A stretch of 40,301 nt of DNA from contig JACNLK010000088.1 of the NCBI GenBank assembly GCA_014381505.1, positions 1-40,301 on the forward strand, written 5' to 3'. This document shows positions 7,296 to 15,418 of this stretch, one piece after another. The translations under genes were made by a program, and so were the position numbers. Positions within the stretch are counted from its first letter, which is position 1. Each line of letters begins with the position of its first letter. Source of the stretch: Candidatus Desulfatifera sulfidica. GTDB taxonomy: Bacteria; Desulfobacterota; Desulfobulbia; Desulfobulbales; Desulfocapsaceae. The notes beneath the pieces are model-generated. The model had not been told where the DNA came from. It saw only the letters and a program-made list of their open reading frames with translations, and did no database searches.

Positions 7296-8516
7296 TCATT
7301 GTTGTTTGGCCTCGTGGACCTTGCGATTGGCTTCTTCCAGTATCCGGCTCAGTTTATCGATATCCACCGGTTTGTGCATGTAGGCCATGGCGCCCAGATC
7401 CATGCAGGTCTTGCGATCGGCCTCGGAACCATGTCCGGTGAGAACGATTACCTCAACCTCAGGGTGGCTTGCCTTGACCCGGCGCAGGACCTCAATGCCA
7501 TCAATGCCGGGCATCTTCAGGTCGAGGACGATTACTTCCGGCTGGTCTTCAGCGATCAGTTTCAGGGCCGATTCACCATCTTCGGCTACGGCCGAGCCCA
7601 TGTCCCGGAGGGCCAGCCGTTCGGACAGGGTGTGGACAAACTCCCGTTCATCGTCAACCAGCAGGACCTTCGAGGGGATATCAAAATCAAACTTGCGGTA
7701 GATGTCTGATTTATGGAAACCCTTGCCGATCCGGCACTCCACGGATTGAACTCCGGGGATCTGGGTGGTAATGGCCTGGAGTTCCTCTTTCAGGCGGCTC
7801 AGCATCAGGACATGTTTGTTGATGGTCAGCAGGATATTGCCCTGATTGGCCATGACCTGCACACTGTGCCCTTCACGGGCCAGGCTCACCTCCACCTGGG
7901 CTGACAGGAGGAAGTCCGCGACTCGTCGCTGGCAGCTCTCGGTGGGTTTGAGAATATCCTTACTGAGATATTCTACAATGAGCACGGCAGCCTCCTTGAC
8001 CGTGGTCTTGTTCATGGGGATGACCATGTCATAGAGAGATGGGGACCAGGGGTCTTCCTCGTTGTGCAGGCTGTGAACCCAGCGGGCCCGCTCGCTGTCG
8101 AGTTGATTGATCATTTTGGCGGCCTCTTTTGTTTCCAGTCCCTGCTCTTCGTTGGCGACCTTGAGGCGATAGTCAATGTCGGCCACCAGGCAGACATTGA
8201 GGATGTGAGAGATGTCCCGGGGGACAAGGTGGCCCATATAACCGGAGAAAAGTTGCTTGTGCTCGGAAAGCATATTGGCCATGGCCAGTCTCAGGTAGGC
8301 GGTGGCATGCTCTTTTTCATGGGTAAATTTATTAAAGATCGAGGTCTTGGCTGAGAAGACGGATTCGATCTTGGCGGGATTCATCCCCGAGAGTTTACAG
8401 GCCTCGTTGATCAGGGTGTTGTCGGTGATCAGCTTATAGCCGGTCCGATCCAGAACTTCCTTGACGACAGAACTGCCATGGCAAAAATCGCCGCTGAATA
8501 TGGTGATACAGGACAT
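7296..8516 (-). CDS. Cytidylate-kinase-like domain - BON-like region - receiver domain fusion
   Basis: This 406-residue protein has three parts. Residues 1-185 resemble the cytidylate-kinase-like family: an ITIF strand, then DNTLINEA, and late DSERARWVHSLH..DPWSPSLYDMVIPMN, matching that family's D-x-x-R and W-x-x-x-x-YD pattern. The P-loop is altered, with HGSS where GSGG is usual. Residues 195-265 look like a BON-type domain (VEVSLAREGHSVQVMANQGNILL..IPGVQSVECRIG). Residues 283-400 are a complete receiver with D288/D289, phospho-acceptor D332, T360 and K382. A strong AAGGAG site precedes the ATG. The gene follows the SulP permease by 31 bp and precedes the sensor kinase, so it may couple phosphorelay state to the transporter. 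Nucleotide kinase activity is doubtful given the P-loop. Confidence 0.82.
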   Translation of the reverse strand: MSCITIFSGDFCHGSSVVKEVLDRTGYKLITDNTLINEACKLSGMNPAKIESVFSAKTSIFNKFTHEKEHATAYLRLAMANMLSEHKQLFSGYMGHLVPRDISHILNVCLVADIDYRLKVANEEQGLETKEAAKMINQLDSERARWVHSLHNEEDPWSPSLYDMVIPMNKTTVKEAAVLIVEYLSKDILKPTESCQRRVADFLLSAQVEVSLAREGHSVQVMANQGNILLTINKHVLMLSRLKEELQAITTQIPGVQSVECRIGKGFHKSDIYRKFDFDIPSKVLLVDDEREFVHTLSERLALRDMGSAVAEDGESALKLIAEDQPEVIVLDLKMPGIDGIEVLRRVKASHPEVEVIVLTGHGSEADRKTCMDLGAMAYMHKPVDIDKLSRILEEANRKVHEAKQQ

Positions 8517-8547
8517 GTGATTTCTCCTTTATGGATCGTTTGCTTGC

Positions 8548-10698
8548 TTATTGTGGGCGATACTGGGTCAGGGGACAGTTGTTACACCCCTCCTCGGGCA
8601 GGTCAGTGTTATGGTGGATCCGGTAAATAATATCGTCAACTGCCGTCTTGCTGTCGGGGTAAAAATTATCCTTTTCTATTTTATCATATAGATGTGTACG
8701 GTGCATAACATTTAGAACCGTGTCTTTGACACTGCTGATACCAAAACCGAGTTTGGCAGCCCTCATACGGTCAACCAGCAGGGCCAGAGCTTCTTCGCCG
8801 GAGGCATCCATATCGTTGATACCGCTTGCGTCAAGGAGGATATAACGGAGATCGGGGTTTTCGGTCCGGAATCGGATAACCTGTTCATCGAGGTAACTGG
8901 CGTTGGCAAAAAACAGGGCACCATCAAAGCGAACGACTGCGATGTGGCGACAGCCCTGCAGGTGGTAATGTTCGGCACTCTTGAGAACCATATCTTCGGA
9001 GAGTGAAAGTTTGGCAACGACCGGACGCATGGATTTATAGAGAAAGACAGCCATGGACAGAGCCACGCCGACCATGATGCCTTTATCCAGATGCGGGGCA
9101 TAGGCGAGTGTAACCAGAAAGGTGATGATGGAGATGGCACCGTCATACCATTGAGCCTTCCAGGCATGGACAAAGCCGTGAGTGTTGACCAGGCCGATGA
9201 CCGCCATCATGATGACTGCGGCCAGAACTGCCTGGGGCAGGTGGTAAAGGAGCGGGGTCAAAAAAAGCAGGGTGATGACCACCACGATACTGGTGATGAC
9301 GCTTGAAACTCCGGATATGGCGCCGGCCTGAAGATTGACCGCTGAACGGGAGAAGGAGCCGGAACAGGCATAACTGGAGCCGATGGAGCCCAAAATATTG
9401 GAGAGACCCTGGCCGATCAGTTCCTGGTTGGGATCAAGTTTCTGGCCGGTCTTGGTGGCCATGGCCTTGGCAATGGCAATGGCCTCCATGAAGCCCAGGA
9501 GTGAGATGATGATGGCCGTGGGCAGCAGTTTGAAGAAGGAGTTGAAGGTCAGGTTGGGCATGGCAAATGTGGGTAGACCTTCGGGGATTTTACCGACCAC
9601 GGCCCCACCGCCCATCAGGAGCAGATCGTCGATCTTCAAGGGTGAGTTTCCTACCTTGACGCGCCAGGTGTTGCCGTCGGTGGTGATGCCGGCGGGCAGG
9701 GCGTCATGGCTGTAGAAGGTCAGAGAACCCTTTTCGCCTGCCGCTTCAAATTTGAGGCTCCGTAATTCTTCACGCAGTAGATGACTGTGCTCCTTGGCTG
9801 CATCCATCTGGGCGGTGAGCAGGTTGATCTGGTTTTTCAGTTCAACCAGATGCAGCGATGGGCCATGGCCACCGGTCTCCTCCTTGAGGAGGACGTCGAG
9901 TTCCTTATTGAGTACGGCCCTCTCATCCCCCAGTTTGCTGATCTCGGCAATGGAGTGGTTGAACTCCTCTATACTGTGACTGAGCCCGGGCAGATCGATG
10001 GCGTTGACCGGGACGCGGGCATCGTTGTTGAAACCGGTGTAGTACGAGATCAGGGTGCAGACCGCGACGGCCACCAGGACGTTGGGGATCCGGGGGTTGA
10101 TCTTCTTGAGAGTGACCATGATTGCCACCGCGCCGACGCCAAAGGCCAGGGTCGGCATATGGGTGTAATCCATGGCTGCCTGGGTCACTCGGATCATGGT
10201 GTCATAGTGGTGCGGGGCCTTGTCCACATAGACGCCGAAGAATTTTGAGAACTGGGAGGAGGCAATGATGATCGCTGCGGCATTGGTGAAGCCGTTGACC
10301 ACCGGGTGCGAGAGAAAGTTGACCACCAGACCGAGACGCAGGACACCGAGGGAGAACTGGAAGATACCGACGATCATGGCCAGGAGAATGGAGTAGGCGA
10401 TAAACTCAGGACCACCGGCCGTGGCCAGGGGTTCGAGTGAGGCTGCCGACATCAGTGAGACCACGGCCACCGGGCCGGTGGCCAGCTGTCGGCTGGAGCC
10501 GAAGAGCGAGGCGATCATCGGTGGCAGGAAGGCGGCATAGAGACCGTAATAGGCGGGCAGACCGGCCAGCTGGGCATAGGCCATGGACTGGGGAATCAGG
10601 ACCAGGGCCACGGTCAGGCCGGCAATGGCGTCAGTGCGCAGGGCCGTTCCGTTGTAGTCCTTGAACCAGGCGAGAAAGGGAAAGATTTTCGTGAGCAT
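8548..10698 (-). CDS. SulP-family anion permease with STAS domain and coiled-coil insertion
   Basis: This 716-residue inner-membrane transporter belongs to the SulP (SLC26) family, which moves sulfate, bicarbonate or other anions. The family signature appears early (GLTVALVLIPQSMAYAQLAG, then PAYYGLYAAF). A C-terminal cytosolic STAS domain follows at about 580-700 (VVRFDGALFFANASYL..ILLDASGINDMDASGEEAL). Residues about 235-365, between membrane segments, hold a long polar insertion rich in heptad-like Leu/Glu/Lys (for example LNKELDVLLKEE and LKNQINLLTAQMDAA) that is not typical of SulP proteins. The C-terminus ends with a CxxC (GCNNCPLTQYRPQ). It lies 19 bp after the TetR gene. Substrate cannot be told from sequence; sulfate is plausible in a sulfate reducer. 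Confidence 0.93.
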   Translation of the reverse strand: MLTKIFPFLAWFKDYNGTALRTDAIAGLTVALVLIPQSMAYAQLAGLPAYYGLYAAFLPPMIASLFGSSRQLATGPVAVVSLMSAASLEPLATAGGPEFIAYSILLAMIVGIFQFSLGVLRLGLVVNFLSHPVVNGFTNAAAIIIASSQFSKFFGVYVDKAPHHYDTMIRVTQAAMDYTHMPTLAFGVGAVAIMVTLKKINPRIPNVLVAVAVCTLISYYTGFNNDARVPVNAIDLPGLSHSIEEFNHSIAEISKLGDERAVLNKELDVLLKEETGGHGPSLHLVELKNQINLLTAQMDAAKEHSHLLREELRSLKFEAAGEKGSLTFYSHDALPAGITTDGNTWRVKVGNSPLKIDDLLLMGGGAVVGKIPEGLPTFAMPNLTFNSFFKLLPTAIIISLLGFMEAIAIAKAMATKTGQKLDPNQELIGQGLSNILGSIGSSYACSGSFSRSAVNLQAGAISGVSSVITSIVVVITLLFLTPLLYHLPQAVLAAVIMMAVIGLVNTHGFVHAWKAQWYDGAISIITFLVTLAYAPHLDKGIMVGVALSMAVFLYKSMRPVVAKLSLSEDMVLKSAEHYHLQGCRHIAVVRFDGALFFANASYLDEQVIRFRTENPDLRYILLDASGINDMDASGEEALALLVDRMRAAKLGFGISSVKDTVLNVMHRTHLYDKIEKDNFYPDSKTAVDDIIYRIHHNTDLPEEGCNNCPLTQYRPQ

Positions 10699-10717
10699 TA
10701 TACCACCTTTGTTAAAG

Positions 10718-11308
10718 TTATTTTTTCAGCATCCTGTGGCAGGATGTAATGAGTTCGTTGTAGAGGGGGCCGGTGTGATAGATGTTGTAGGTATTGAGAC
10801 GAACCATCCCGTCCACCAGAGTAAAGATGATCATGGCCATTTTACGGGCCGGTAACTCGTCGATGGAGCCGTCAGCCTGCCCTTGAAGGATGGCCTGCTC
10901 AAAGACCCCGATCAGGGTATTGTAGATCTCTTCCAGGTGATTCCAGCAGGCCGGATTGTCTTCGGCCAGGGTATAGGGAAAGTGGCGATGGAGGAGGAGA
11001 AAACGGTCTTCAAGGCGATTGGCCAGGTAGATGTAGAAAGAAAGGAGGGCTTCGATTTTTTCCAGGCCGCTTTTATAAGTGTCATTCTCTTCAATGATGG
11101 AAAATTCTGAAATGATTTCTTCCTTGAAATGTTCGAGAACCGCAAGAAAGAGCTCTTCCTTGGTCTTGAAATGATAGAAGATGGTGCCATCGGCAACGCC
11201 CGCGGCCTTGGCGATTTCGCCCATGGAGGTCGTCCTGTACCCCTGTATGGAGAAAAGCTGGGTGGCGACCAGAAGGATGGCCTCTTTACGAGTTATTTTT
11301 TTTTCCAT
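10718..11308 (-). CDS. TetR/AcrR-family transcriptional repressor heading the SulP operon
   Basis: This is a 196-residue dimeric DNA-binding repressor. The N-terminal HTH is clear (SMGEIAKAAGVADGTIFYHFKTKEELFLAVLEHF, residues about 28-62), followed by an all-helical ligand-binding domain with no recognisable ligand signature. It is the first gene of the minus-strand unit, 19 bp before the SulP permease. A 40-bp palindrome covers the -10 region of its predicted promoter at 11331-11370, so autorepression is very likely, and through read-through so is control of the permease and the signalling genes behind it. The start ATG has only a weak ribosome site (AGAAAGA about 11 bp upstream), which suggests modest expression. 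Confidence 0.93.
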   Translation of the reverse strand: MEKKITRKEAILLVATQLFSIQGYRTTSMGEIAKAAGVADGTIFYHFKTKEELFLAVLEHFKEEIISEFSIIEENDTYKSGLEKIEALLSFYIYLANRLEDRFLLLHRHFPYTLAEDNPACWNHLEEIYNTLIGVFEQAILQGQADGSIDELPARKMAMIIFTLVDGMVRLNTYNIYHTGPLYNELITSCHRMLKK

Positions 11309-11330
11309 TTTGCGACGTGTCTTTCTGAGT

Positions 11331-11390
11331 AAGTAAAAAACTAACTGAGTGGTCAGTCAGTTTTTTACTTGATGGAGGAATTCGCGTCAA
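11331..11390 (-). promoter_or_regulatory. TetR promoter with 40-bp palindromic operator
   Basis: On the minus strand TTGACG (11385-11390) is separated by exactly 17 bp from TAAAAA (11362-11367), a plausible -35/-10 pair. The segment 11331-11370 is an almost perfect palindrome with core ACTNACTGANNNNTCAGTNAGT and arms of 18 bp carrying a single mismatch. It covers the -10 box and the predicted transcription start. This is the usual form and position of a TetR-family operator. Confidence 0.8.
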
Positions 11391-11454
11391 GGGGAATTAT
11401 GATATAATGTAAAAAAAGGAGGGCGTGCGGGATGTGTTGTTTAAGGGTGAGTCA

Positions 11455-11559
11455 GATGAAGAAAAAAACGGTTGTAGAGAGTCGGGAAAAACTGAAGGCG
11501 GGGGAGGAGCGGCGGGCACCCGCTATCTGAAAGGCACGGGTGGGAAACTTGCTGTTTAG
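11455..11559 (+). CDS. Possible small basic protein (34 codons), divergent from TetR gene
   Basis: A short frame begins with ATG at 11455 (MKKKTVVESREKLKAG) after an AAGGGTGAG ribosome-like site. An alternative ATG at 11431 follows AAGGAGG and gives 42 residues. TATAAT occurs at 11403-11408, and a strong hairpin follows 26 bp after the stop. The product would be very rich in Lys, Arg and Glu. No homolog is recognised and the frame could be chance, so this is a candidate only. Confidence 0.3.
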   Translation, partial: DEEKNGCRESGKTEGGGGAAGTRYLKGTGGKLAV

Positions 11560-11584
11560 AGGATTTTTTAGTGCCGGAGCAGGT

Positions 11585-11626
11585 AAAAGCCCTCGGCCGT
11601 CTTCAGTCGGGCGGCCGAGGGCTTTT
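11585..11626. terminator. Strong hairpin, terminator of the barrel/LolA-like/ABC operon
   Basis: AAAAGCCCTCGGCCG (11585-11599) pairs perfectly with CGGCCGAGGGCTTTT (11612-11626). Read on the minus strand the stem ends in UUUU, placing an intrinsic terminator about 170 bp after the stop of the outer-membrane barrel gene. It could also end a transcript of the small + strand frame. The rest of 11560-11795 shows no gene I can support. Confidence 0.8.
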
Positions 11627-11795
11627 GGATCAGTCGGCCTTGGTTTGTTCGTCACCTTGAGCGACAACGAGGGTTCCCCGGTCATTTTGAGAGCAGCCGC
11701 ACCCATCGGCAGAGATACCGCTGTTTTTTTGCTGTGTTTGAGGATGGGGGCGCAGGTTTTTCTACAGAGTAATGTTTTTATGCCGGGGAGGGGAG

Positions 11796-13112
11796 TTAGA
11801 AGAAATAACGCAGACGCATCTCTGCCTTGTTGTGGAACATCTTGCTGCCAAATTCGCTGAGAGCATCACCTTCGCTCAGGGACAGGCGCAGACGGAGTTC
11901 CCAGTTGGTCCAGCCGGTGTAGGCCACCTCCGGGCTCAGGGACCAGCTCTGATCGTCGAGGTTAACGATTGCGGTCAGGCCGGGTGAGATGTAGAGCAGG
12001 TCAAAGGGTTCCTTCTGGGTCAATTTGGCATAGAGGTAGTTGCGGCCTGGTTGCGGGCGGCCATACCCGCGCTGACTAACCTGTTCGGACAGGCCCAGCA
12101 GAGAGGCATCCCCGGTGTTCAGGAAATCGCTGTAACCCTCCTGGATCAGATCCAGAAACTGGGCCAGTTCCGTTTCCGTGTAGCCGCCGCCGTTATGGTA
12201 GTACTCGATGATTGCGGTGAGGTCACCTTCGGTCAGATAGCGGATGCCCAGTAGAGTTGACAGGGCGGAGCGCTCCCGGCTGGCCAGGGTGTGATCACTC
12301 TGCAGAAAGGATTGTCTCAGTTCGGGGGTATAGGCCAGTTCGCCGTGGATTTCGAAGTTGCTGGCCAGATTACGGGAAAAATCGATTCCGTAGCGGCTGG
12401 AACGGCTCTCTCCTTCAAAGAGCATCAGGTCAATATCCGTGTCGCGGTAGAGGAGATAGAGCATGGCCGCCAGGTTGATGTGATTTTCTTCGCCAAAGTC
12501 TTCATTGACTCCCTGCCAGACCGGCAGGGCCACGGTGGTCAGAGCCAAGGTTCTCAAGGGCCCTGACATGCTCTTGATCAGGTCCAGCTCAGCCGTGATG
12601 TAGCCCTCCAGGGCCTCTTCCGGGTTGTTGGCGTCTTTGGGCCGGTTGATGAACCCAGCCGGGTTCCAGGCATACCCCTTGCCCCATTTGTAGGATTTTT
12701 TGCCTGCGCTGATGCTGGTTGCGGACGAGGGTTTTAACTCCAGAACTGCTTCGTAGAGATCAAGGGTGTCGCTCCAGCTCAGCTGGTCATCCTGGACCGT
12801 GGCCTTGACCACCCAGTTGAAGGTGGTGATGTCACGGTTGTAGCGACCATCCAGCTGCAGAGCCGTACTCAGTCGGTCAAGGTCGGCCCGGGGCTGATCA
12901 TAAAGATTGAGCCTGGCCATGGCCGAGTCCTGGCCAACATCCATATGCTCGATCTGGACCTCGGCAAATCCGCCCCACTCCAGGGCCTTTTTCTCAAAGG
13001 CCGTCATGTCAAAGCTGAACTCATCAGCACCTCTTGTTTTTATGGGATGTCCCAGCAGGAGCAGGGTCAGCAGGGTCGCGGTCAGAGGAAAATTGACATG
13101 GAAAAGGGTCAT
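11796..13112 (-). CDS. Outer-membrane beta-barrel protein of an ABC export operon
   Basis: This is a 438-residue exported protein. The N-terminus MTLFHVNFPLTATLLTLLLLG is a signal peptide with cleavage near residue 28. The rest alternates polar and hydrophobic residues in many short strands (for example WELRLRLSLSEGD and KAEMRLRYFF) and ends in Phe, the usual C-terminal mark recognised by the BAM machinery. I do not recognise the exact family. It starts 5 bp after the stop of the LolA-like gene and is the last gene of a four-gene unit with an FtsX-like permease and its ATPase. A role as outer-membrane receiver or channel for the material moved by the ABC pump is inferred from this context. 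Confidence 0.75.
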   Translation of the reverse strand: MTLFHVNFPLTATLLTLLLLGHPIKTRGADEFSFDMTAFEKKALEWGGFAEVQIEHMDVGQDSAMARLNLYDQPRADLDRLSTALQLDGRYNRDITTFNWVVKATVQDDQLSWSDTLDLYEAVLELKPSSATSISAGKKSYKWGKGYAWNPAGFINRPKDANNPEEALEGYITAELDLIKSMSGPLRTLALTTVALPVWQGVNEDFGEENHINLAAMLYLLYRDTDIDLMLFEGESRSSRYGIDFSRNLASNFEIHGELAYTPELRQSFLQSDHTLASRERSALSTLLGIRYLTEGDLTAIIEYYHNGGGYTETELAQFLDLIQEGYSDFLNTGDASLLGLSEQVSQRGYGRPQPGRNYLYAKLTQKEPFDLLYISPGLTAIVNLDDQSWSLSPEVAYTGWTNWELRLRLSLSEGDALSEFGSKMFHNKAEMRLRYFF

Positions 13113-13117
13113 GGTCT

Positions 13118-13867
13118 TCAGCGCAGCTCCTCAACCTTGGAGAGGTAGTTGAGGGTGAAAACTTCGTCATCCAGTTCTTTTTTGGTCAGTTTGGCCCAGA
13201 GCATCACCGAGGTGTAGCCCTTGTACAGGGGGCTGTCCGTCTCCAGCTGGGCCGGACGGACCATGCCGTCGCCAAAGTCCTGGATCTTTGAGTAGCGCAG
13301 GGTCTTGATCAGCATGCCGCTGGCTGCGAAGCACTCGATGGTGGTGGGCAGCAGGGTCTTTTTGTCGACGGTCATTTTCAGACTGTCATAGGCCACGGAT
13401 GAGGTCCTGGCCTTGAGGGTCAGGAGGTAGCTGTCGTCTTCTTCGCTGATCTCGGTCGCGTCGTACTCAAGGCTGTAGTCCAGACGCAGCAGGTCGGAGT
13501 TGTTGAAGACGCCGCCCACCACCGACTGCAGGCTGGTGATGCGCAGGGGTTTACCCACATTGGGGATGTAGAGCCACATGTTGTCGTCCAGGCGCAGGGT
13601 GGCCCGTCCTTTTTCACTGGCCGGGTCAAGAAACAGGGCGACCATTTTGTTGCTCCCTTTTTTGACCGAGTAGAGGACAAATTCTTTCTTTTTACCGTCG
13701 GGCTCGATGTTGATCAGCTTGCGGTACATTTCATAGGATTCGGGTTGCATGTTCCGGTCCACTTGGCGCAGGATCTCATTGCCATCCAGGGCCAGGGCCG
13801 GAGACTGGCTGAAGAGCAGGGCGCAGCAGGTCGCGAGAACAAGTGAAATGGATCTGTTGATCGTCAT
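13118..13867 (-). CDS. Periplasmic LolA-like outer-membrane lipoprotein-sorting family protein
   Basis: This 249-residue protein has an N-terminal signal peptide (about 1-26, ending SPALALD) and the features of the LolA-like outer membrane lipoprotein-sorting family: EILRQVDRNMQPESYEMYRKL at the start of the mature part, NMWLYIPNVGKPLRITS, then NSDLLRLDYSLEY, and a long half-barrel of strands. Such proteins shuttle a lipid-modified or hydrophobic cargo across the periplasm. GAGGAAA lies 8 bp before the ATG. It sits between the FtsX-like permease and the barrel protein, fitting an inner-to-outer membrane relay. Cargo is unknown. It is not LolA itself, which is shorter and lacks the long middle strand set. 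Confidence 0.85.
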   Translation of the reverse strand: MTINRSISLVLATCCALLFSQSPALALDGNEILRQVDRNMQPESYEMYRKLINIEPDGKKKEFVLYSVKKGSNKMVALFLDPASEKGRATLRLDDNMWLYIPNVGKPLRITSLQSVVGGVFNNSDLLRLDYSLEYDATEISEEDDSYLLTLKARTSSVAYDSLKMTVDKKTLLPTTIECFAASGMLIKTLRYSKIQDFGDGMVRPAQLETDSPLYKGYTSVMLWAKLTKKELDDEVFTLNYLSKVEELR

Positions 13868-13977
13868 GATGTTTTCCTCAATAGGTATAAGTTAGAGCCT
13901 TTGAAAATGTCTGTACCCTGCACTACCTGTGGTTATGTGTCAATCAGGCTCTGTGCGCTTGGAGTTCCGGAGTTCCG

Positions 13978-14060
13978 GGTTTGGCCGGGTCTGACCCTGC
14001 AGACGTCCTCGCTCCCTGCGGTCGCTGCGAATTGTCTGCAGGGTCAGACCCGGCCAAACC
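13978..14060. repeat. Perfect 27-bp inverted repeat with 29-nt loop (REP/MITE-like)
   Basis: The left arm 13978-14004 and right arm 14034-14060 are exact reverse complements of 27 bp, containing the core GGTCTGACCC/GGGTCAGACC and CTGCAG. The loop (14005-14033) contains its own small inverted motifs around CTCCCTGCGGTCGC. It lies between the permease and LolA-like genes of one operon, so it is transcribed and would fold into a very stable hairpin. It could be a mobile palindromic repeat or an mRNA processing or stability element. Confidence 0.75.
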
Positions 14061-14151
14061 GCCATAAGGGTCGACAGGTCGCTGGGAATGGCTTTGTGTG
14101 CTTGTCTGAATCTGGTGTTCCTTCTTGTCTTTCTGTATCTTTTTTCCTTTG

Positions 14152-15396
14152 TCAAACGTGGCGCAGGGCCGTGTTCGGGTCCATCCTTGAGGCCTTCCAG
14201 GCCGGCTGCAGGCTGCCGAGGACGGCAATCCCAATGACGATCAGGGAGATGGTGATCACGTCTGTCGCGCCGATGGTCGGTGAGAGCAGGAGACCCTTCT
14301 GGCGCCCGAAGTCAAAGCTGATCTGGGTGATGTTCATGGTCGCAATGGAGGCCAAGCTGATGGCCACGCCCATGGCCGTGCCCAGAAGGCCCAGGAGCAG
14401 GCCCTCGCTGAGGAACAGGGCCAGAATCTTGCCTGGGGATGTGCCGATGGCGGCAATGGTGCCGATTTCGTTGATCCGTTCATACACGGCCATGATCATG
14501 ACGTTCATGATGCTCACCAGGACAATAGCCACCAGCATGATCTTGATGAAAAAGGTCATCAGATCAATCATCCGGGTGATGTTGAAAAAGGGTGAAATCT
14601 TCTCCCAGGTGTGGATTTCAAAGACCGGCTTGTCCATCTTGTTTTTGAATCCGGCCAGAGCGGTCTCCAGTTGGGTGAAGACGCCCCCCATCAGGCCCAG
14701 ATCGGTGAGGCGGATGGCGATCTCACTGATTTCCTGCTCTTCCATGCGCAGGAGAGAGCGGGCATCGGTCAGGCCCACGTAGCCGTCACGGCCGCCCGGC
14801 CCTGAGATGCCCTCCAGGATGCCGCGAACCGTAAAGGGCTGGCCATTGACTGATCCATCCTTGTTGGTGGCCACCAGGACAATGCTGTCACCGATCTTGA
14901 CCTTCATGCCCTTGGCAATGAGTTCCGGAACCAGGATTTCGCCGGGACCAAGCAGGCCTTCTTTCTCGCCTTCAATAAACCGGTCGCCCAGGAGGGGGAC
15001 GGTCTTCAGTTCCTGGTCAGGGTCAATGGCGTTGAGGCGGATATTAGTGGTTTCGTTGTAATTGGAAAACATGGCCCCGAACTTGATCCGCATGGAATAG
15101 GACTCAACCGCCTCGTGGTTGTCAAGGATCTCCCGGACCTTGTTGAGCTGCTTGTGGGTCAGGTTCATGTTCAACGGCAGGTTGTCCATGGACGAGAGGT
15201 AGCCTTTTTTATGGATCTGCAGATGGCCCAGGGCTGAGTCGGTGATCTGGCCGATCATCATGGCCTTGAATGAACCGGAGACCGAAACAAAGAGGAGAAC
15301 CGCGACCACACCCAGGGTGATCAGGGCCGAGGTCAGCAGGGTCCTTCTGAGATAACGGCGCAGATTGCGGGTCGCCATTTTGATGATGTTGAACAT
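14152..15396 (-). CDS. FtsX/LolE-type ABC transporter permease
   Basis: This is a 414-residue inner-membrane permease of the MacB/LolE (FtsX-fold) type. The N-terminus MFNIIKMATRNLRRYLRRTLLT is the typical basic anchor followed by the first helix (ALITLGVVAVLLFVSVSGSF). A large periplasmic domain of about 200 residues follows, then three C-terminal helices, with MNVMIMAVYERINEIGTIAAIG as the usual coupling motif. The frame is open upstream to 15444, but the ATG at 15396 has AGGAG 7 bp before it and is preferred, giving a 22-bp gap from the ATPase gene. Together with the ATPase it would extract cargo from the inner membrane and pass it to the LolA-like carrier. Confidence 0.9.
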   Translation of the reverse strand: MFNIIKMATRNLRRYLRRTLLTSALITLGVVAVLLFVSVSGSFKAMMIGQITDSALGHLQIHKKGYLSSMDNLPLNMNLTHKQLNKVREILDNHEAVESYSMRIKFGAMFSNYNETTNIRLNAIDPDQELKTVPLLGDRFIEGEKEGLLGPGEILVPELIAKGMKVKIGDSIVLVATNKDGSVNGQPFTVRGILEGISGPGGRDGYVGLTDARSLLRMEEQEISEIAIRLTDLGLMGGVFTQLETALAGFKNKMDKPVFEIHTWEKISPFFNITRMIDLMTFFIKIMLVAIVLVSIMNVMIMAVYERINEIGTIAAIGTSPGKILALFLSEGLLLGLLGTAMGVAISLASIATMNITQISFDFGRQKGLLLSPTIGATDVITISLIVIGIAVLGSLQPAWKASRMDPNTALRHV

Positions 15397-15418
15397 GACT
15401 GTCTCCTGGGAGGCTGTA

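Noticed and set aside
11627-11795. Riboswitch or structured RNA downstream of the barrel gene
   Set aside because: I compared it by eye with features remembered for c-di-GMP, moco, fluoride, SAH and ZTP classes and found no match. The segment lies downstream, not upstream, of a gene.
13901-14782. 293-codon + strand frame across the hairpin repeat
   Set aside because: Mostly antisense to the FtsX-like permease. Its first part reads through the 27-bp inverted repeat and the product is rich in Arg, Met and Ser without domain features.
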